Shown: piece by piece, positions 16,410 to 26,597 of the stretch | Numbering within the stretch: the stretch's first letter is position 1 | Layout: each line of letters begins with the position of its first letter | NCBI GenBank assembly: GCA_017396365.1 | Contig: JAFQMD010000028.1 | Location: forward strand, 1-64,000 | Source: Clostridia bacterium | Lineage (GTDB): Bacteria; Bacillota; Clostridia; Christensenellales; Borkfalkiaceae | Reading direction: 5' to 3' | Length of the DNA: 64,000 nucleotides | Program-made: the position numbers and the translations under genes | The notes under the pieces: model-generated | Told to the model about the DNA's origin: nothing | Seen by the model: the letters and a program-made list of their open reading frames with translations, nothing else | The model's database searches: none

Positions 16410-17563
16410 AAAAAATAATTATCGTTAGAGTTTGCGAAATATTTTTAAAAGGTAAGAATAGATTTTATTTTGTAAATTTACTTGAAGAACATATAAAAAA
16501 GGCTTTGACTGGTTTTAAATTTAATTTGTCTAAACTGCAAATGAGATTTTTGGTTGAAGACTTTTTAGAAAGCGATTACCAAAAAATAGTCGAAAAACTT
16601 AAAAAAGTATGCGGAATTCATACGATTAGCCCAGCGGTAGTCGTTGATAGCGATTACCAAAAAATCAAAGAGTGCGTTATTCCTATGTGTGAAAATTTGT
16701 TCGGCACTTTTAAAATCGAAACGAATAGAGCGGATAAGAGTTTCCCTATTCCGTCCGTCGAACTCTCCCGTATGCTTGGTGGAGACGTTTTAAGCGTTTA
16801 CGGTAAAAATTTAACGGTTGACGTAAAAAAGCCTGAACACGTAGTCAAAATTGATATGAGAGAAAACGGAAAATCTCTTATTTATACTCAAGTAATAAAA
16901 TGCGTAGGCGGTATGCCGATAGGCTCGTCGGGACACGGCTTTTTGATGTTATCGGGCGGTATCGACAGTCCCGTTGCAGGTTATATGATTTGTAAAAGGG
17001 GGATGAAACTTTCGTCAGTTCATTTCCACAGTTATCCGTACACGGGGGAAGCCGCTAAAGAAAAAGTTGTTACTTTAGGCAAAATGATAAGCGAATACTC
17101 GGCTGGAATGACTCTTTACGTGGTTAAATTTACTAAAATTCAAGAGGCTATTCACGAAAGGTGCGCCGAAGACCTTATGATTACCATGATGCGTAGGTTT
17201 ATGATGAGAATTACCGAAAGGCTTGCATTAAAACACGGCGGACAAGCAATCATAACGGGTGAGAGTTTAGGTCAAGTTGCAAGTCAAACCGTTGAAAGTA
17301 TTACGTCTTCAAATTCAGTCGTTTCAATGCCTGTATTTAGACCACTCATTGCGTTTGATAAACTCGAAACTATCGAGATTGCAGAAAAAATAGGCACTTA
17401 TGAAACTTCGATTTTACCCTATGAAGATTGTTGCACGGTATTTCTTCCTAAATATCCCGCAATCAAACCTAAAATGGATAGAATATTAAAAGAAGAAGCA
17501 AGGCTTGACGTTGAAAGTCTAATTGAAGAAGCGCTTTCAGACGTTGAAATAATTCACCTTTAA
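16406..17563 (+). CDS. thiI: tRNA 4-thiouridine synthetase ThiI
   Basis: 385 residues with an N-terminal ferredoxin-like and THUMP region (1-165) for tRNA binding and a PP-loop adenylation domain with SGGIDSPVAGYM. It activates U8 of tRNA and receives sulfur from the upstream desulfurase. Like other Gram-positive ThiI proteins it lacks the C-terminal rhodanese domain of the enterobacterial enzyme, so sulfur must arrive directly. Its stop codon overlaps the stop of the convergent PBP gene. Confidence 0.95.
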   Translation: MKKIIIVRVCEIFLKGKNRFYFVNLLEEHIKKALTGFKFNLSKLQMRFLVEDFLESDYQKIVEKLKKVCGIHTISPAVVVDSDYQKIKECVIPMCENLFGTFKIETNRADKSFPIPSVELSRMLGGDVLSVYGKNLTVDVKKPEHVVKIDMRENGKSLIYTQVIKCVGGMPIGSSGHGFLMLSGGIDSPVAGYMICKRGMKLSSVHFHSYPYTGEAAKEKVVTLGKMISEYSAGMTLYVVKFTKIQEAIHERCAEDLMITMMRRFMMRITERLALKHGGQAIITGESLGQVASQTVESITSSNSVVSMPVFRPLIAFDKLETIEIAEKIGTYETSILPYEDCCTVFLPKYPAIKPKMDRILKEEARLDVESLIEEALSDVEIIHL

Positions 17564-19752
17564 TCTTCCCACCACTCAGTATCTAATATTTGCTTTTTAC
17601 CCTCCACTAAAACGGAGGGTAATTTTATTTTTTCACCGAAAACGTATTTTTCGTTATCTAAATAATAAGGTTGAGCAAAAAAAGTATATTCTCCGTCTTG
17701 CTCGGTTTTAACGGTCAAATTTCCGCCGTTTTTAGAGTCGAAAAGTTCATTATTATCGCTGTCGAATATTTTATAATTATACGCGTCGTCTATTTCAATA
17801 AAAATTGAAATATCCCTGCTTAAACAAGTGATTTTGTAATCTTTTATGAAAGGTATAATTTCTTTTTTTGGCAGTTCTTTTATAGGAAAATCACTTTTAA
17901 AATAGAATTTAACGCCGTCGCAATCTTTGCCTGCGTTTTTATAAATTACACAGTCGTTTTCGTAAGCGTTTTTATCTATTTCAATTTCTTTTACGGTACT
18001 TGGCGCGCTAAAAAATTTTGCGTCGCCGTTAGGGTATAGATATGAAAGAACGTCTTTTGCTATTGCCGTTGGATAGTTACCACCGCTTATTTGATTAGTA
18101 AAATAACTTTGGTCTGCGTTTCCAAGCCAAACGCTAATTATATAATCGGGAGTGTAAGCAATGCAATATGCGTCTAAATTACCGTTTTCATTTCCGTTAG
18201 TTCCCGTTTTAGCGCATACGGGAAAACTTAATGCAGACAGTTTAGACGCCGTTCCCGTTTTAGCGCAGTCTTTTAAAACGTCGTTTATTAAAAAAGCCGT
18301 ACTCGAACTAAAAACGCCGACTTTATTTGCTTTATAATTATAAATTGATTGTTGGTTTTTATTATTTATACAACTTATAAAACTACTTTTTATAAAATAT
18401 CCGTCGTTTAAAAACACGCTATACGCGTCGTTTAATTGTTTTAGGGTTATTCCGCCAGTTAAATTGCCAAGCGCAACAGAAGTGTCGTTATTAGTGTAGT
18501 CTATATCCATTTTTTTTGCGTAATATTTTACTTTTTCGCCACCCAAAGAATTATATATTTTAGCCGACGGAACGTTTAAACTTTTCATTAAGGCGTCTTT
18601 AGCGCTTACGTAGCCGTAATATTTTTCTTTATAATTTGACGGTGAATATCCGTCGAAGGACGTTTTTTCGTCTAATATTTTCGTTGCGGGGCAAATTAAA
18701 TTTTCTTCAAAAGCGGGCGCGTAAATTAAAAACGGTTTTACCGTTGATGCAGGTATTCTTTTTTGATTTACAATCGTAGAGTAGTAACCGACTATACTCG
18801 ACGTTTTATTCTCCGTAACTATAACCGAAAAATCGGTTTTTATATCGTAATTGCAAGACTTTTTAATTTCTAAACAGAGTTGCTCGTCAAGTTTTGTATA
18901 TATTTTATCGTCGCCTATTTCATACGGGTTTTCAAATTGTAAAATAGAGTTGGCTTGATTTAAAATCTCGTTATACAAGTTATTCTCGCAATCGTAATTT
19001 GTTTTATAATTTAAGATTATTTCTTGATTTTTGCAGTTTTCATATTGTGAAGTATCAACGTAGCCTTGGCGGTACATTTCGCTTATTATTAAGTTTTTTC
19101 TCTCGTTAGATTTTTCCTTGTTTTTATATGGATTATAAGTTGACGGCGCTTTTAAACACGCTATTAGCGTAGCCCCTTCTAAAAGAGTTAAGTCATTAGG
19201 TTCTTTATCGAAAAATCTCTTAGATGCAGAATATATGCCATACGAATTTTCACCAAAATAAACGGTGTTAAAATACTTTTCTAATATTTCGTCTTTTGAC
19301 AGTTTTTGTTCGAGAAGTAACGCAAGTTTTATTTCTTTTAACTTTCTGTTTAAAGTCTTTTCACCGCTTAAATACGTGTTTTTTACAAGTTGCTGGGTAA
19401 TAGTTGAAGCGCCTTGCTTTACGCTTTTTGAAAACAAATTTTCTTTTAAAGCGCGCAAAACGCTTTTCCCGTCAACGCCTTTATGCGAATAAAATCTCTT
19501 ATCTTCAATGGCAATTAGCGCGTTTTTAACGTGAGAAGGAATATCGTCTATCGTAACGTATGAAAAAACGCTTTCATTTTTTATTTCTACGCCGTTTTCG
19601 TAATAAATTTTAGGGTATGACGCATTTGCCTTTAACTTATTTTCGTCAAGCGTAACGTCTTTTGTAACAACGAAAAAATATGCGATAAGCGAAAAAGTTA
19701 ACGCTAAAGCGATAAGTAAAATAAAAGAGATAATTTTAACAGTCTTTTTCAT
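17560..19752 (-). CDS. Class A penicillin-binding protein (bifunctional peptidoglycan synthase)
   Basis: 730 residues: a short cytoplasmic tail and one membrane anchor (about 5-28), a GT51 glycosyltransferase domain with EDKRFYSHKGVD, QGASTITQQLVKN and GENSYGIYSASKRFF, and a transpeptidase domain with the serine motif STVKP, an SLN motif, and KTG in CAKTGTNG. A short beta-rich C-terminal extension follows (about 590-730). It polymerises and cross-links peptidoglycan. I use the ATG at 19752; an upstream in-frame TTG has no better ribosome binding site. The gene is divergent from miaB and its promoter is interleaved with that of miaB. Confidence 0.93.
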   Translation of the reverse strand: MKKTVKIISFILLIALALTFSLIAYFFVVTKDVTLDENKLKANASYPKIYYENGVEIKNESVFSYVTIDDIPSHVKNALIAIEDKRFYSHKGVDGKSVLRALKENLFSKSVKQGASTITQQLVKNTYLSGEKTLNRKLKEIKLALLLEQKLSKDEILEKYFNTVYFGENSYGIYSASKRFFDKEPNDLTLLEGATLIACLKAPSTYNPYKNKEKSNERKNLIISEMYRQGYVDTSQYENCKNQEIILNYKTNYDCENNLYNEILNQANSILQFENPYEIGDDKIYTKLDEQLCLEIKKSCNYDIKTDFSVIVTENKTSSIVGYYSTIVNQKRIPASTVKPFLIYAPAFEENLICPATKILDEKTSFDGYSPSNYKEKYYGYVSAKDALMKSLNVPSAKIYNSLGGEKVKYYAKKMDIDYTNNDTSVALGNLTGGITLKQLNDAYSVFLNDGYFIKSSFISCINNKNQQSIYNYKANKVGVFSSSTAFLINDVLKDCAKTGTASKLSALSFPVCAKTGTNGNENGNLDAYCIAYTPDYIISVWLGNADQSYFTNQISGGNYPTAIAKDVLSYLYPNGDAKFFSAPSTVKEIEIDKNAYENDCVIYKNAGKDCDGVKFYFKSDFPIKELPKKEIIPFIKDYKITCLSRDISIFIEIDDAYNYKIFDSDNNELFDSKNGGNLTVKTEQDGEYTFFAQPYYLDNEKYVFGEKIKLPSVLVEGKKQILDTEWWED
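17598..17633 (+). terminator. Probable thiI terminator inside the convergent PBP gene
   Basis: Perfect 8-bp stem (17598-17605 with 17614-17621) followed by a T-rich run (17624-17633) on the plus strand. It lies within the last coding part of the oppositely oriented PBP gene, so the hairpin is also coding sequence. Confidence 0.55.
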
Positions 19753-19805
19753 AGCACAATAAGTATGCAAAATATTATAAAATAATATTCATAACATTTA
19801 AACGC

Positions 19806-19834
19806 TTGAAATTTTTACTTGTTTTTAGTATAAT
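19806..19834 (+). promoter_or_regulatory. Promoter of miaB-mutS-mutL-miaA (leaderless geometry)
   Basis: TTGAAA (19806-19811), 17-bp spacer, perfect TATAAT (19829-19834). The ATG of miaB is at 19842, seven bases later, so the mRNA should begin at or next to the start codon. No Shine-Dalgarno sequence exists. An in-frame TTG at 19806 is part of the -35 box and is not a start. Confidence 0.7.
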
Positions 19835-19841
19835 ATTTTTT

Positions 19842-21170
19842 ATGAGTAAGAATTATATTATTTACACGTACGGCTGTCAAATGAACGTACACGAATCGGA
19901 AAAAATAGCAGGTATTTTAAGCGCTAAAGGTTACGCTTGTTGCGACGACGTTGAAAATGCAGACGTAATCGTTTATAATACGTGTTGCGTAAGAGAAAAC
20001 GCCGAACAACACGCGTTCGGAAATATCGGCATGATTAAAAAACTAAAAAAGGCTAAAAAAGATTTAATCGTTGCCGTTTGCGGATGTATGACTCAGCAAA
20101 AGGAATTTGCAGAGAAATTATCGTCCACTTTCCCGTACGTCGATATAGTAATCGGCACGTTTAACGTAGATAAATTCGGCGAACTTTTAGACAAAAAATT
20201 ATCTCAAAAGAAAAAAGTCGTAGAAGTTTTAGACTCTCCAAACCCCATTTGCGAGAGCATTATTCCGCTTAGGTCGAGTTTTCCTAACGCTTGGGTAAAC
20301 ATTATGTACGGATGCAACAATTTTTGCTCGTACTGTATCGTTCCTTACGTAAGGGGCAGGGAAAGAAGTAGAAAAGCCGAAGACGTTTTAAAAGAAGTTA
20401 AAGAACTGGTCGAAAACGGCTATAAAGAAATTACTCTTTTAGGTCAAAACGTAAACTCGTATGGTAAAGATTTAAGCGACGGCTCGAGTTTTGCTCATCT
20501 TATAGATGAAATTGCAAAGATAGAAGGCAAGTTTAGGCTTAGATTTATGTCTAATCACCCAAAAGACATTACCGAAGACGTAGTTAGAGCAATTGCGAAC
20601 AATCAACACGCATGTAAATCAATTCATTTGCCCGTTCAGTCAGGCAGTTCTAGAATTTTAGGGTTAATGAACAGAAAATACACGCGCGAGCAGTATTTAT
20701 CCGAAGTAGAAATGATAAGGAAAATTATTCCCGATTGCGCTATTACTACGGATATAATAGTAGGCTTTCCAACCGAAACCGAAGAAGATTTTTTAGAAAC
20801 CGTTTCTTTGGTTGAAACTGTTGGTTACGACGGCGCGTTTACTTTCGTATATTCGCCAAGGGAAGGGACTGTCGCGTCGAAGATGGACGACCAAGTTTCC
20901 CCCGACGTGAAAAAAGATAGAATTATGCGCCTTGTAGATATACAAAACGAGAGAAATAGGCAAGATTCTCTTAAGTACGTAGGTAAACAAGTTGAAATTT
21001 TAGTTGAAGATTACGACAAAAAGAAAAACGCATATATGGGTAGGGACGAAAGGGGCAGAATGGCTTACTTTGAATTTAGTCGAAACCTTGTAGGTAGATT
21101 CGTTACCGTTGAAATTACCAAAACCGGCGGTATGTCGCTTATCGGCAAAGTAGTAAAAGTAGAAGATTAA
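19842..21170 (+). CDS. miaB: tRNA-2-methylthio-N6-dimethylallyladenosine synthase MiaB
   Basis: 442 residues of a radical-SAM methylthiotransferase acting on i6A37 of tRNA. The N-terminal UPF0004 domain holds the auxiliary-cluster cysteines Cys12, Cys48 and Cys82. The radical-SAM Cx3Cx2C motif is in YGCNNFCSYCIVPY, and a TRAM domain (about 375-440) closes the protein. It makes the substrate chain complete with MiaA at the end of the same operon, 10 nt before mutS. The start at 19842 follows from the promoter position. Confidence 0.96.
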   Translation: MSKNYIIYTYGCQMNVHESEKIAGILSAKGYACCDDVENADVIVYNTCCVRENAEQHAFGNIGMIKKLKKAKKDLIVAVCGCMTQQKEFAEKLSSTFPYVDIVIGTFNVDKFGELLDKKLSQKKKVVEVLDSPNPICESIIPLRSSFPNAWVNIMYGCNNFCSYCIVPYVRGRERSRKAEDVLKEVKELVENGYKEITLLGQNVNSYGKDLSDGSSFAHLIDEIAKIEGKFRLRFMSNHPKDITEDVVRAIANNQHACKSIHLPVQSGSSRILGLMNRKYTREQYLSEVEMIRKIIPDCAITTDIIVGFPTETEEDFLETVSLVETVGYDGAFTFVYSPREGTVASKMDDQVSPDVKKDRIMRLVDIQNERNRQDSLKYVGKQVEILVEDYDKKKNAYMGRDERGRMAYFEFSRNLVGRFVTVEITKTGGMSLIGKVVKVED

Positions 21171-21180
21171 GAGGTTTATT

Positions 21181-23769
21181 ATGGCGTTATCACCAATGAT
21201 GGCACATTATTTACAAATAAAAGAGCAGTATCCCGACTGCGTAGTATTTTACCGTCTCGGCGATTTTTACGAGATGTTTTTTGAAGATGCCGAAAGAGTT
21301 TCTAAAATTCTTGATTTAACGTTGACAGGAAGAGACTGTGGGGACAAACAGCGCGCGCCTATGTGTGGCGTTCCGTATCACGCGGCGGACGCGTATATTG
21401 CAAAACTCGTTGAACACGGCGAAAAAGTTGCTATTTGCGAGCAACTCGAACTTCCCGTCAAGGGCAAAAAATTAGTAGATAGGGACGTCGTTAGGGTAAT
21501 TTCAGCAGGAACTTTAACAGAAGAATCTTTAATCGACTCTAACTCTAACAACTATATTTTGTCTGCATTTTACGACGGGGAAAAATGCGGTTTTTCTTGG
21601 TGCGACATAACGACTGGGCAATTTTACACGAGAAAATGCGTAAAAACAGACCTTATAGCCGAACTTTGCGACCACGTTGTGAGAATTGCTCCAGCAGAAA
21701 TTATTGCAAACGCAAAACTTGCTAATTTAGCAAAGGATTTTTCGATAGTAAAACACAACGTAGTGCCTGCGTTTACCCCTTACGGCGAACGCGATTTTGA
21801 AGTAAAAGTTGCAGAAAATTTATTAAAAGAGCAGTTTAAAGTTAAAAGTTTAGAGGCTTACGGAATTAGCGATAGCGCAGAACTTATTTCTTCTTCAGGT
21901 GGGCTTATTGCTTATCTTCGCGAAACCCAAAAACACGCGCTCGTCAACGTAAACGGTATTTCGATTGAAAATCCATCCGATTTTATGATGCTCGACTCGG
22001 TTGCTCTTCGCAACTTAGAACTTGTAAAAAATATGCGAGACGGAAAGCGTTACGGCACGCTTTTGTGGCTTTTAGATAAAACGAGTACTGCGATGGGAGC
22101 GAGAACTCTTTCGTCTTGGATTTCAACGCCACTTACCGACGTTGACAAGATAAATTATAGGCTTGACGGCGTTGACGAACTTTACAAAAACGCTTTGATA
22201 AGAGGTGGTATTTCAGACCACTTAAAGTCGATTAAAGATATAGAAAGGTTATCGGGTAAAATTTCAAACGGCAACGTAACGCCAAAAGATTGCTTTAATT
22301 TAGGCGTATCGCTTTCGGCTACTCCAAATATTAAAATGCTACTTTTAGGCGCAGGTTGTAAGATTTTAAACGACGTCAACGACAATATTTACGACTTTTC
22401 AGATATAGTTAAACTTTTAGAACAAGCCATTGTAAACGACGCGCCTACAACCACTAAAGACGGCGGTTACATAAGGAAAGGTTTTGACTCTGAACTCGAT
22501 AGACTTAGAACGATTACCCAAAGAGCAGACACATTGATTTTGGATATTCAAGCGCGAGAAAGAGAAGCGACTGGTATTAAAAATTTAAAAGTAAGTTATA
22601 ATAAGGTTTTTGGTTATTACATTGAAGTTACGAATTCATTTAAAGATTTAGTGCCGTATCACTACGTAAGAAAACAGACGTTGACAGGCGCTGAAAGATA
22701 CATAACTGACGAACTTAAAACTTTAGAAGAAGAAATTTTAACGAGCAGTGAAAAGGCTAAACAAATTGAACTTGCAATATTTAATAAAATTAAACAGGTT
22801 TTAATTGACAATATTAAGTCACTACAGAGAACTTCAAGGGCTATCGCTTGCTTAGACGTTTTAACTTCATTTGCAACCGTTGCAAAGAAAAACAACTACG
22901 TAAGACCTGAAATTACTTCAAACGACGAAAAACAAACTATGAATATCGTCGGCGGTAGGCATCCTGTTGTCGAAGCTGTTTCAAGTGATCCGTTTATTGC
23001 AAACGACACTTATTTAGACACCGAAGAAAACAGAATGATGATTATTACAGGTCCAAATATGGCAGGTAAAAGCACTTATATGCGCCAAAACGCTTTGATT
23101 GCAATAATGGCTCATATAGGTTCGTTCGTCCCTGCAAAATCTGCGCAAATTCCTATTATTGATAGAATTTTTACGAGAGTTGGCGCGAGCGACAATCTTA
23201 TATTTGACCAAAGCACGTTTATGGTTGAAATGACGGAAGTTGCGTCAATAATTTTAAACGCAACAAAAAACAGCCTTTTAATTTTAGACGAAGTAGGCAG
23301 AGGAACGAGCACTTTCGACGGGCTTAGCATTGCTTGGGCTGTAGTTGAATATTTAACTAACGTAGTTAAGGCAAAGACGTTATTTGCAACACATTACCAC
23401 GAACTTTCCGAACTTGAAGGCTCGATAGAAGGCGTAAACAACTATAAAATTACAGTAAAAGATATCGGTGGACACATTGCCTTTTTAAGAAAAATTATGA
23501 AAGGTAGCGCAAATAGAAGTTTTGGTATTGAAGTTGCGTCGCTTGCAGGCGTTCCGTCTAACATAACTCAAAGAGCAAAACAAATCTTAAAGAAACTTGA
23601 AAAGAACGACGTTACTAAAACTATGATTGACCAAGAATCGTTTGCATTTGAACAAGACGAGAATTTAAGTGAAGTGGAAGAAATACTTTTAGATACCGAT
23701 ATAAATTCAATTACTCCTATGCAGGCGCTCTCGCTTTTAGCAGATTTAAAAAATAAGGTGAACAAATAA
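21181..23769 (+). CDS. mutS: DNA mismatch repair protein MutS
   Basis: 862 residues, full-length MutS. The N-terminal mismatch-recognition domain has the conserved GDFYEMFFEDA with the Phe-x-Glu wedge. Connector, core, clamp and ATPase domains follow, with Walker A TGPNMAGKST and the LILDEVGRGTSTFDG segment. The C-terminal helix-turn-helix needed for dimerisation ends the protein. It starts 10 nt after miaB with a weak GAGG site and overlaps mutL by 1 nt. Confidence 0.97.
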   Translation: MALSPMMAHYLQIKEQYPDCVVFYRLGDFYEMFFEDAERVSKILDLTLTGRDCGDKQRAPMCGVPYHAADAYIAKLVEHGEKVAICEQLELPVKGKKLVDRDVVRVISAGTLTEESLIDSNSNNYILSAFYDGEKCGFSWCDITTGQFYTRKCVKTDLIAELCDHVVRIAPAEIIANAKLANLAKDFSIVKHNVVPAFTPYGERDFEVKVAENLLKEQFKVKSLEAYGISDSAELISSSGGLIAYLRETQKHALVNVNGISIENPSDFMMLDSVALRNLELVKNMRDGKRYGTLLWLLDKTSTAMGARTLSSWISTPLTDVDKINYRLDGVDELYKNALIRGGISDHLKSIKDIERLSGKISNGNVTPKDCFNLGVSLSATPNIKMLLLGAGCKILNDVNDNIYDFSDIVKLLEQAIVNDAPTTTKDGGYIRKGFDSELDRLRTITQRADTLILDIQAREREATGIKNLKVSYNKVFGYYIEVTNSFKDLVPYHYVRKQTLTGAERYITDELKTLEEEILTSSEKAKQIELAIFNKIKQVLIDNIKSLQRTSRAIACLDVLTSFATVAKKNNYVRPEITSNDEKQTMNIVGGRHPVVEAVSSDPFIANDTYLDTEENRMMIITGPNMAGKSTYMRQNALIAIMAHIGSFVPAKSAQIPIIDRIFTRVGASDNLIFDQSTFMVEMTEVASIILNATKNSLLILDEVGRGTSTFDGLSIAWAVVEYLTNVVKAKTLFATHYHELSELEGSIEGVNNYKITVKDIGGHIAFLRKIMKGSANRSFGIEVASLAGVPSNITQRAKQILKKLEKNDVTKTMIDQESFAFEQDENLSEVEEILLDTDINSITPMQALSLLADLKNKVNK

Positions 23770-25643
23770 TGAAGAGAATTAACGTTTTAGATAAAAGCGT
23801 ATATAACAGAATAGCCGCAGGCGAAGTAGTCGAACGCCCGTTTTCAGTCGTTAAAGAACTCGTCGAAAATTCAATCGACGCAGGCGCTGACGAAATTACG
23901 GTTACTATCGAAGACGGCGGTAAAAATCTTATAAGGGTTAGCGATAACGGTTCGGGCATACATAAAGACGACCTAAAAAAAGTCTTTTTGCCACATGCGA
24001 CGAGTAAAATATCCGAGGCAAAAGACCTTGATAAAATTATTACTTTAGGTTTTAGAGGCGAGGCGCTCGCTTCTATTTCTGCTATTTCAAAAACTTTGGT
24101 CTCTGCAAAAACTGAAGAGTCGGAAATAGGATACGAAATTTACTGCGAGGGTGGAGAAATAGGGGAAGTTGACGTTTCTCCTGTTGAAAAGGGAACTGTC
24201 GTTACAGTAAAAGACCTTTTTTATAATACTCCTGCAAGAGCAAAGTTTTTAAAACCGAGTAAAAACGAAGAAGCGGATATTACAAATATTTTGACAAGGC
24301 TAATGCTTGCAAACCCACAAATTGCGTTTAAGTACGTAGCAAACGGAAAAACAGTTTTGCAAACTTACGGCGGAGGTTTAGACGAGGCTATTATTGAAAT
24401 TTACGGCTACGAAACGATATCCGACTGTATTAAAATTGAAACTGAGAAAAACGGAATTTATATTAGCGGTTATATCGGGCACTATTATTTTACTAAGCCA
24501 AACAGAACTTACCAAACGGTTATTTTAAACGGCAGATACGTAGTTAATAATACCGTGTCTTCAGCAATTCACAACGCTTACTCAAACTATTTAATGAAAC
24601 GCAAATATCCTTTTTACGTTTTAAATATCGAAATGCTTGCCGAAACTGTTGACGTCAACGTTCATCCTAATAAAACCGACGTTAGATTTGTTGATAATCA
24701 AGTTGTTTACGGCACGTTATTTTCTGTTATTTCAAGCGTTTTAGACGGCGCACCGCAAGCCCTTGACATTGTAAAGAGCAACTCATATATTCCAGTTGAG
24801 CCAAGCAATAAACCTATCGTTAAAAAAACCGTAGTAAGCCCTGACGAACTTAAAACCGTTTCTTGCGAAAGACCGTTCGTTACTTCTTTTCCACAGGCTA
24901 AAAAACAAACTTTTACTTTTGCAGATATTGAAAAAGACATTTCAAAAACTGAAAATAGTGAAAAAAAGAGTTCAGTTGACGATATTTTTGCAGAAAATAA
25001 AAGGTATATTGAAGAATTAGAGGCGGAAAAGAACGCAGTAAAAGCGCAGCAAGAAGAACTTGATATCGACCTTGATTTTAAACTTATAGGTCAAGTTTTA
25101 TCAACGTATTTGATATTAGAAAAAGGTAGCGACGTGTATTTTATAGACCAACACGCCGCTCACGAAAGGTTGCTTTACGATAAGTTTATTGCCGAAATTA
25201 AAACGGGTAGCGTAGCAGATCAACCTATGATTATTCCCCATCTCGTTCATACGAACGAAAAAGAGAGTGAATTTTTACTTTCAAAGTTCCAAGATTTTAG
25301 GAATATGGGTATAGATATCGTAGAGTATGAAGACAACATTTTTGCAGTTTACGCCGTACCGCTTACGCTTTGGGATATTGATTTAAAGAAATTCTTTGAC
25401 GACGTTTTATCTGATATGAACGCTTTAAAATCAATAGAAATTTCCGATTTGCTTAGAGAAAAACTTTCGCAAAAGGCTTGTAAAGCAGCAATTAAAGCAG
25501 GTAAAGTTTTATCGGGAGACGAAATTGACATCCTTTTAAAAATGCTTAAAAACGACGTAACTCTCCGTTGTCCACACGGTAGGCCGATAACCGTAAAAAT
25601 CTCTCGTACGGAAATAGACAAATGGTTCAAAAGAATAGTTTAA
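23769..25643 (+). CDS. mutL: DNA mismatch repair protein MutL
   Basis: 624 residues. The N-terminal GHKL ATPase carries RIAAGEVVERPFSVVKELVE and the GFRGEAL loop. A linker (about 330-430) leads to the C-terminal dimerisation and endonuclease domain with the QHAAHERLLYD motif. The C-terminus has CPHGRPI, a metal-site motif of MutL proteins that nick DNA, as in organisms without MutH. The last 22 bases overlap miaA. Confidence 0.96.
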   Translation: MKRINVLDKSVYNRIAAGEVVERPFSVVKELVENSIDAGADEITVTIEDGGKNLIRVSDNGSGIHKDDLKKVFLPHATSKISEAKDLDKIITLGFRGEALASISAISKTLVSAKTEESEIGYEIYCEGGEIGEVDVSPVEKGTVVTVKDLFYNTPARAKFLKPSKNEEADITNILTRLMLANPQIAFKYVANGKTVLQTYGGGLDEAIIEIYGYETISDCIKIETEKNGIYISGYIGHYYFTKPNRTYQTVILNGRYVVNNTVSSAIHNAYSNYLMKRKYPFYVLNIEMLAETVDVNVHPNKTDVRFVDNQVVYGTLFSVISSVLDGAPQALDIVKSNSYIPVEPSNKPIVKKTVVSPDELKTVSCERPFVTSFPQAKKQTFTFADIEKDISKTENSEKKSSVDDIFAENKRYIEELEAEKNAVKAQQEELDIDLDFKLIGQVLSTYLILEKGSDVYFIDQHAAHERLLYDKFIAEIKTGSVADQPMIIPHLVHTNEKESEFLLSKFQDFRNMGIDIVEYEDNIFAVYAVPLTLWDIDLKKFFDDVLSDMNALKSIEISDLLREKLSQKACKAAIKAGKVLSGDEIDILLKMLKNDVTLRCPHGRPITVKISRTEIDKWFKRIV

Positions 25644-26551
25644 ACAAAATTTTAGTCGTTTGTGGACCTACGGGCTCGGGTAAATCGGCGCTTTCTGTCG
25701 AACTTGCCTTAAAATACGGTGGAGAAGTCGTTTCCGCCGATTCCGTAGCAATTTATAAAGGCCTAGACGTCGGCTCGGCAAAACCCGATAGTAAAGAAAA
25801 GAAAGGCGTTATTCACCACATGATTGACGTCGTTACTCCTTTTGACGATTTTTCAGTTTCAGATTACGAAAATATGGCGCTTAAAGCCGTTGAAGATATT
25901 TTATCACGCGGAAAACTCCCTATAATTTGCGGTGGAACTGGTTTTTATATAAATTCAATATTATATAAAATGAGTTACGGAAAAACAAAGGGCGACGAAA
26001 AAATAAGGCAAAAATATCAAGAGATGGCTCAAAATCTAGGTAACCGAGCAGTTTTTGAAGTTTTGAAAAATAAAGACCCTGAAACTGCGCAAATTTTACA
26101 CGAAAACGATTTAGTAAGAGTTATTCGCGCTTTAGAAATCGTCGAGAGTACGGGGGTAAAAAAATCGGATATTAAAGACGAAAAAACACCGCGTTACGAC
26201 TTTATTTCAATAATGACCGACATGCCGAGAGAAACCCTATACGATAGGATAAATAAAAGAGTTGATATAATGGTCGAAAAAGGCATTGAAAGTGAAGTAA
26301 AGAGCTTAATTGACAAGGGCGTTACTATTCAAAATCAATGTATGCAAGGAATAGGATACAAAGAAGTTTATGAAAGTATTACAAGAGGTGAACCTTTCCC
26401 GTACGAACTCGTTAAAATGAATTCGAGAAGATATGCAAAAAGGCAAATAACATTTTTTAAAAGAAACGAAAACCTTTATAAATACAATCCGTTACTTGAC
26501 GGCGAATTTGAAAAACTTTGCAAAATCATTGATAATTTCTTGAATTTTTAA
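25622..26551 (+). CDS. miaA: tRNA dimethylallyltransferase MiaA
   Basis: 309 residues that transfer a dimethylallyl group to A37 of tRNAs reading UNN codons. The P-loop GPTGSGKSAL, the SADSVAIYKGLDVGSAKP block and the GGTGFYI motif are intact. It ends the miaB-mutS-mutL-miaA operon. hfq, which often follows miaA in Bacillota, is absent here and replaced by a terminator. Confidence 0.96.
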   Translation: MVQKNSLNKILVVCGPTGSGKSALSVELALKYGGEVVSADSVAIYKGLDVGSAKPDSKEKKGVIHHMIDVVTPFDDFSVSDYENMALKAVEDILSRGKLPIICGGTGFYINSILYKMSYGKTKGDEKIRQKYQEMAQNLGNRAVFEVLKNKDPETAQILHENDLVRVIRALEIVESTGVKKSDIKDEKTPRYDFISIMTDMPRETLYDRINKRVDIMVEKGIESEVKSLIDKGVTIQNQCMQGIGYKEVYESITRGEPFPYELVKMNSRRYAKRQITFFKRNENLYKYNPLLDGEFEKLCKIIDNFLNF

Positions 26552-26560
26552 ACAAATTAC

Positions 26561-26593
26561 AAAAAGTCAAAGCGAAATTGCTTTGACTTTTTT
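26561..26593. terminator. Bidirectional terminator between miaA and the exonuclease gene
   Basis: A 13-bp stem (26561-26573 with 26580-26592) with A and T tracts on the two sides, lying between convergent genes. Confidence 0.85.
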
Positions 26594-26597
26594 CATT

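Noticed and set aside
19806-19841. N-terminal extension of MiaB from an in-frame TTG
   Set aside because: The TTG is the -35 hexamer of a good promoter, the extension is hydrophobic and unlike MiaB, and transcription would start downstream of it. The same argument removes extensions of trmB, nadK, the S51 peptidase and the DUF2953 protein.
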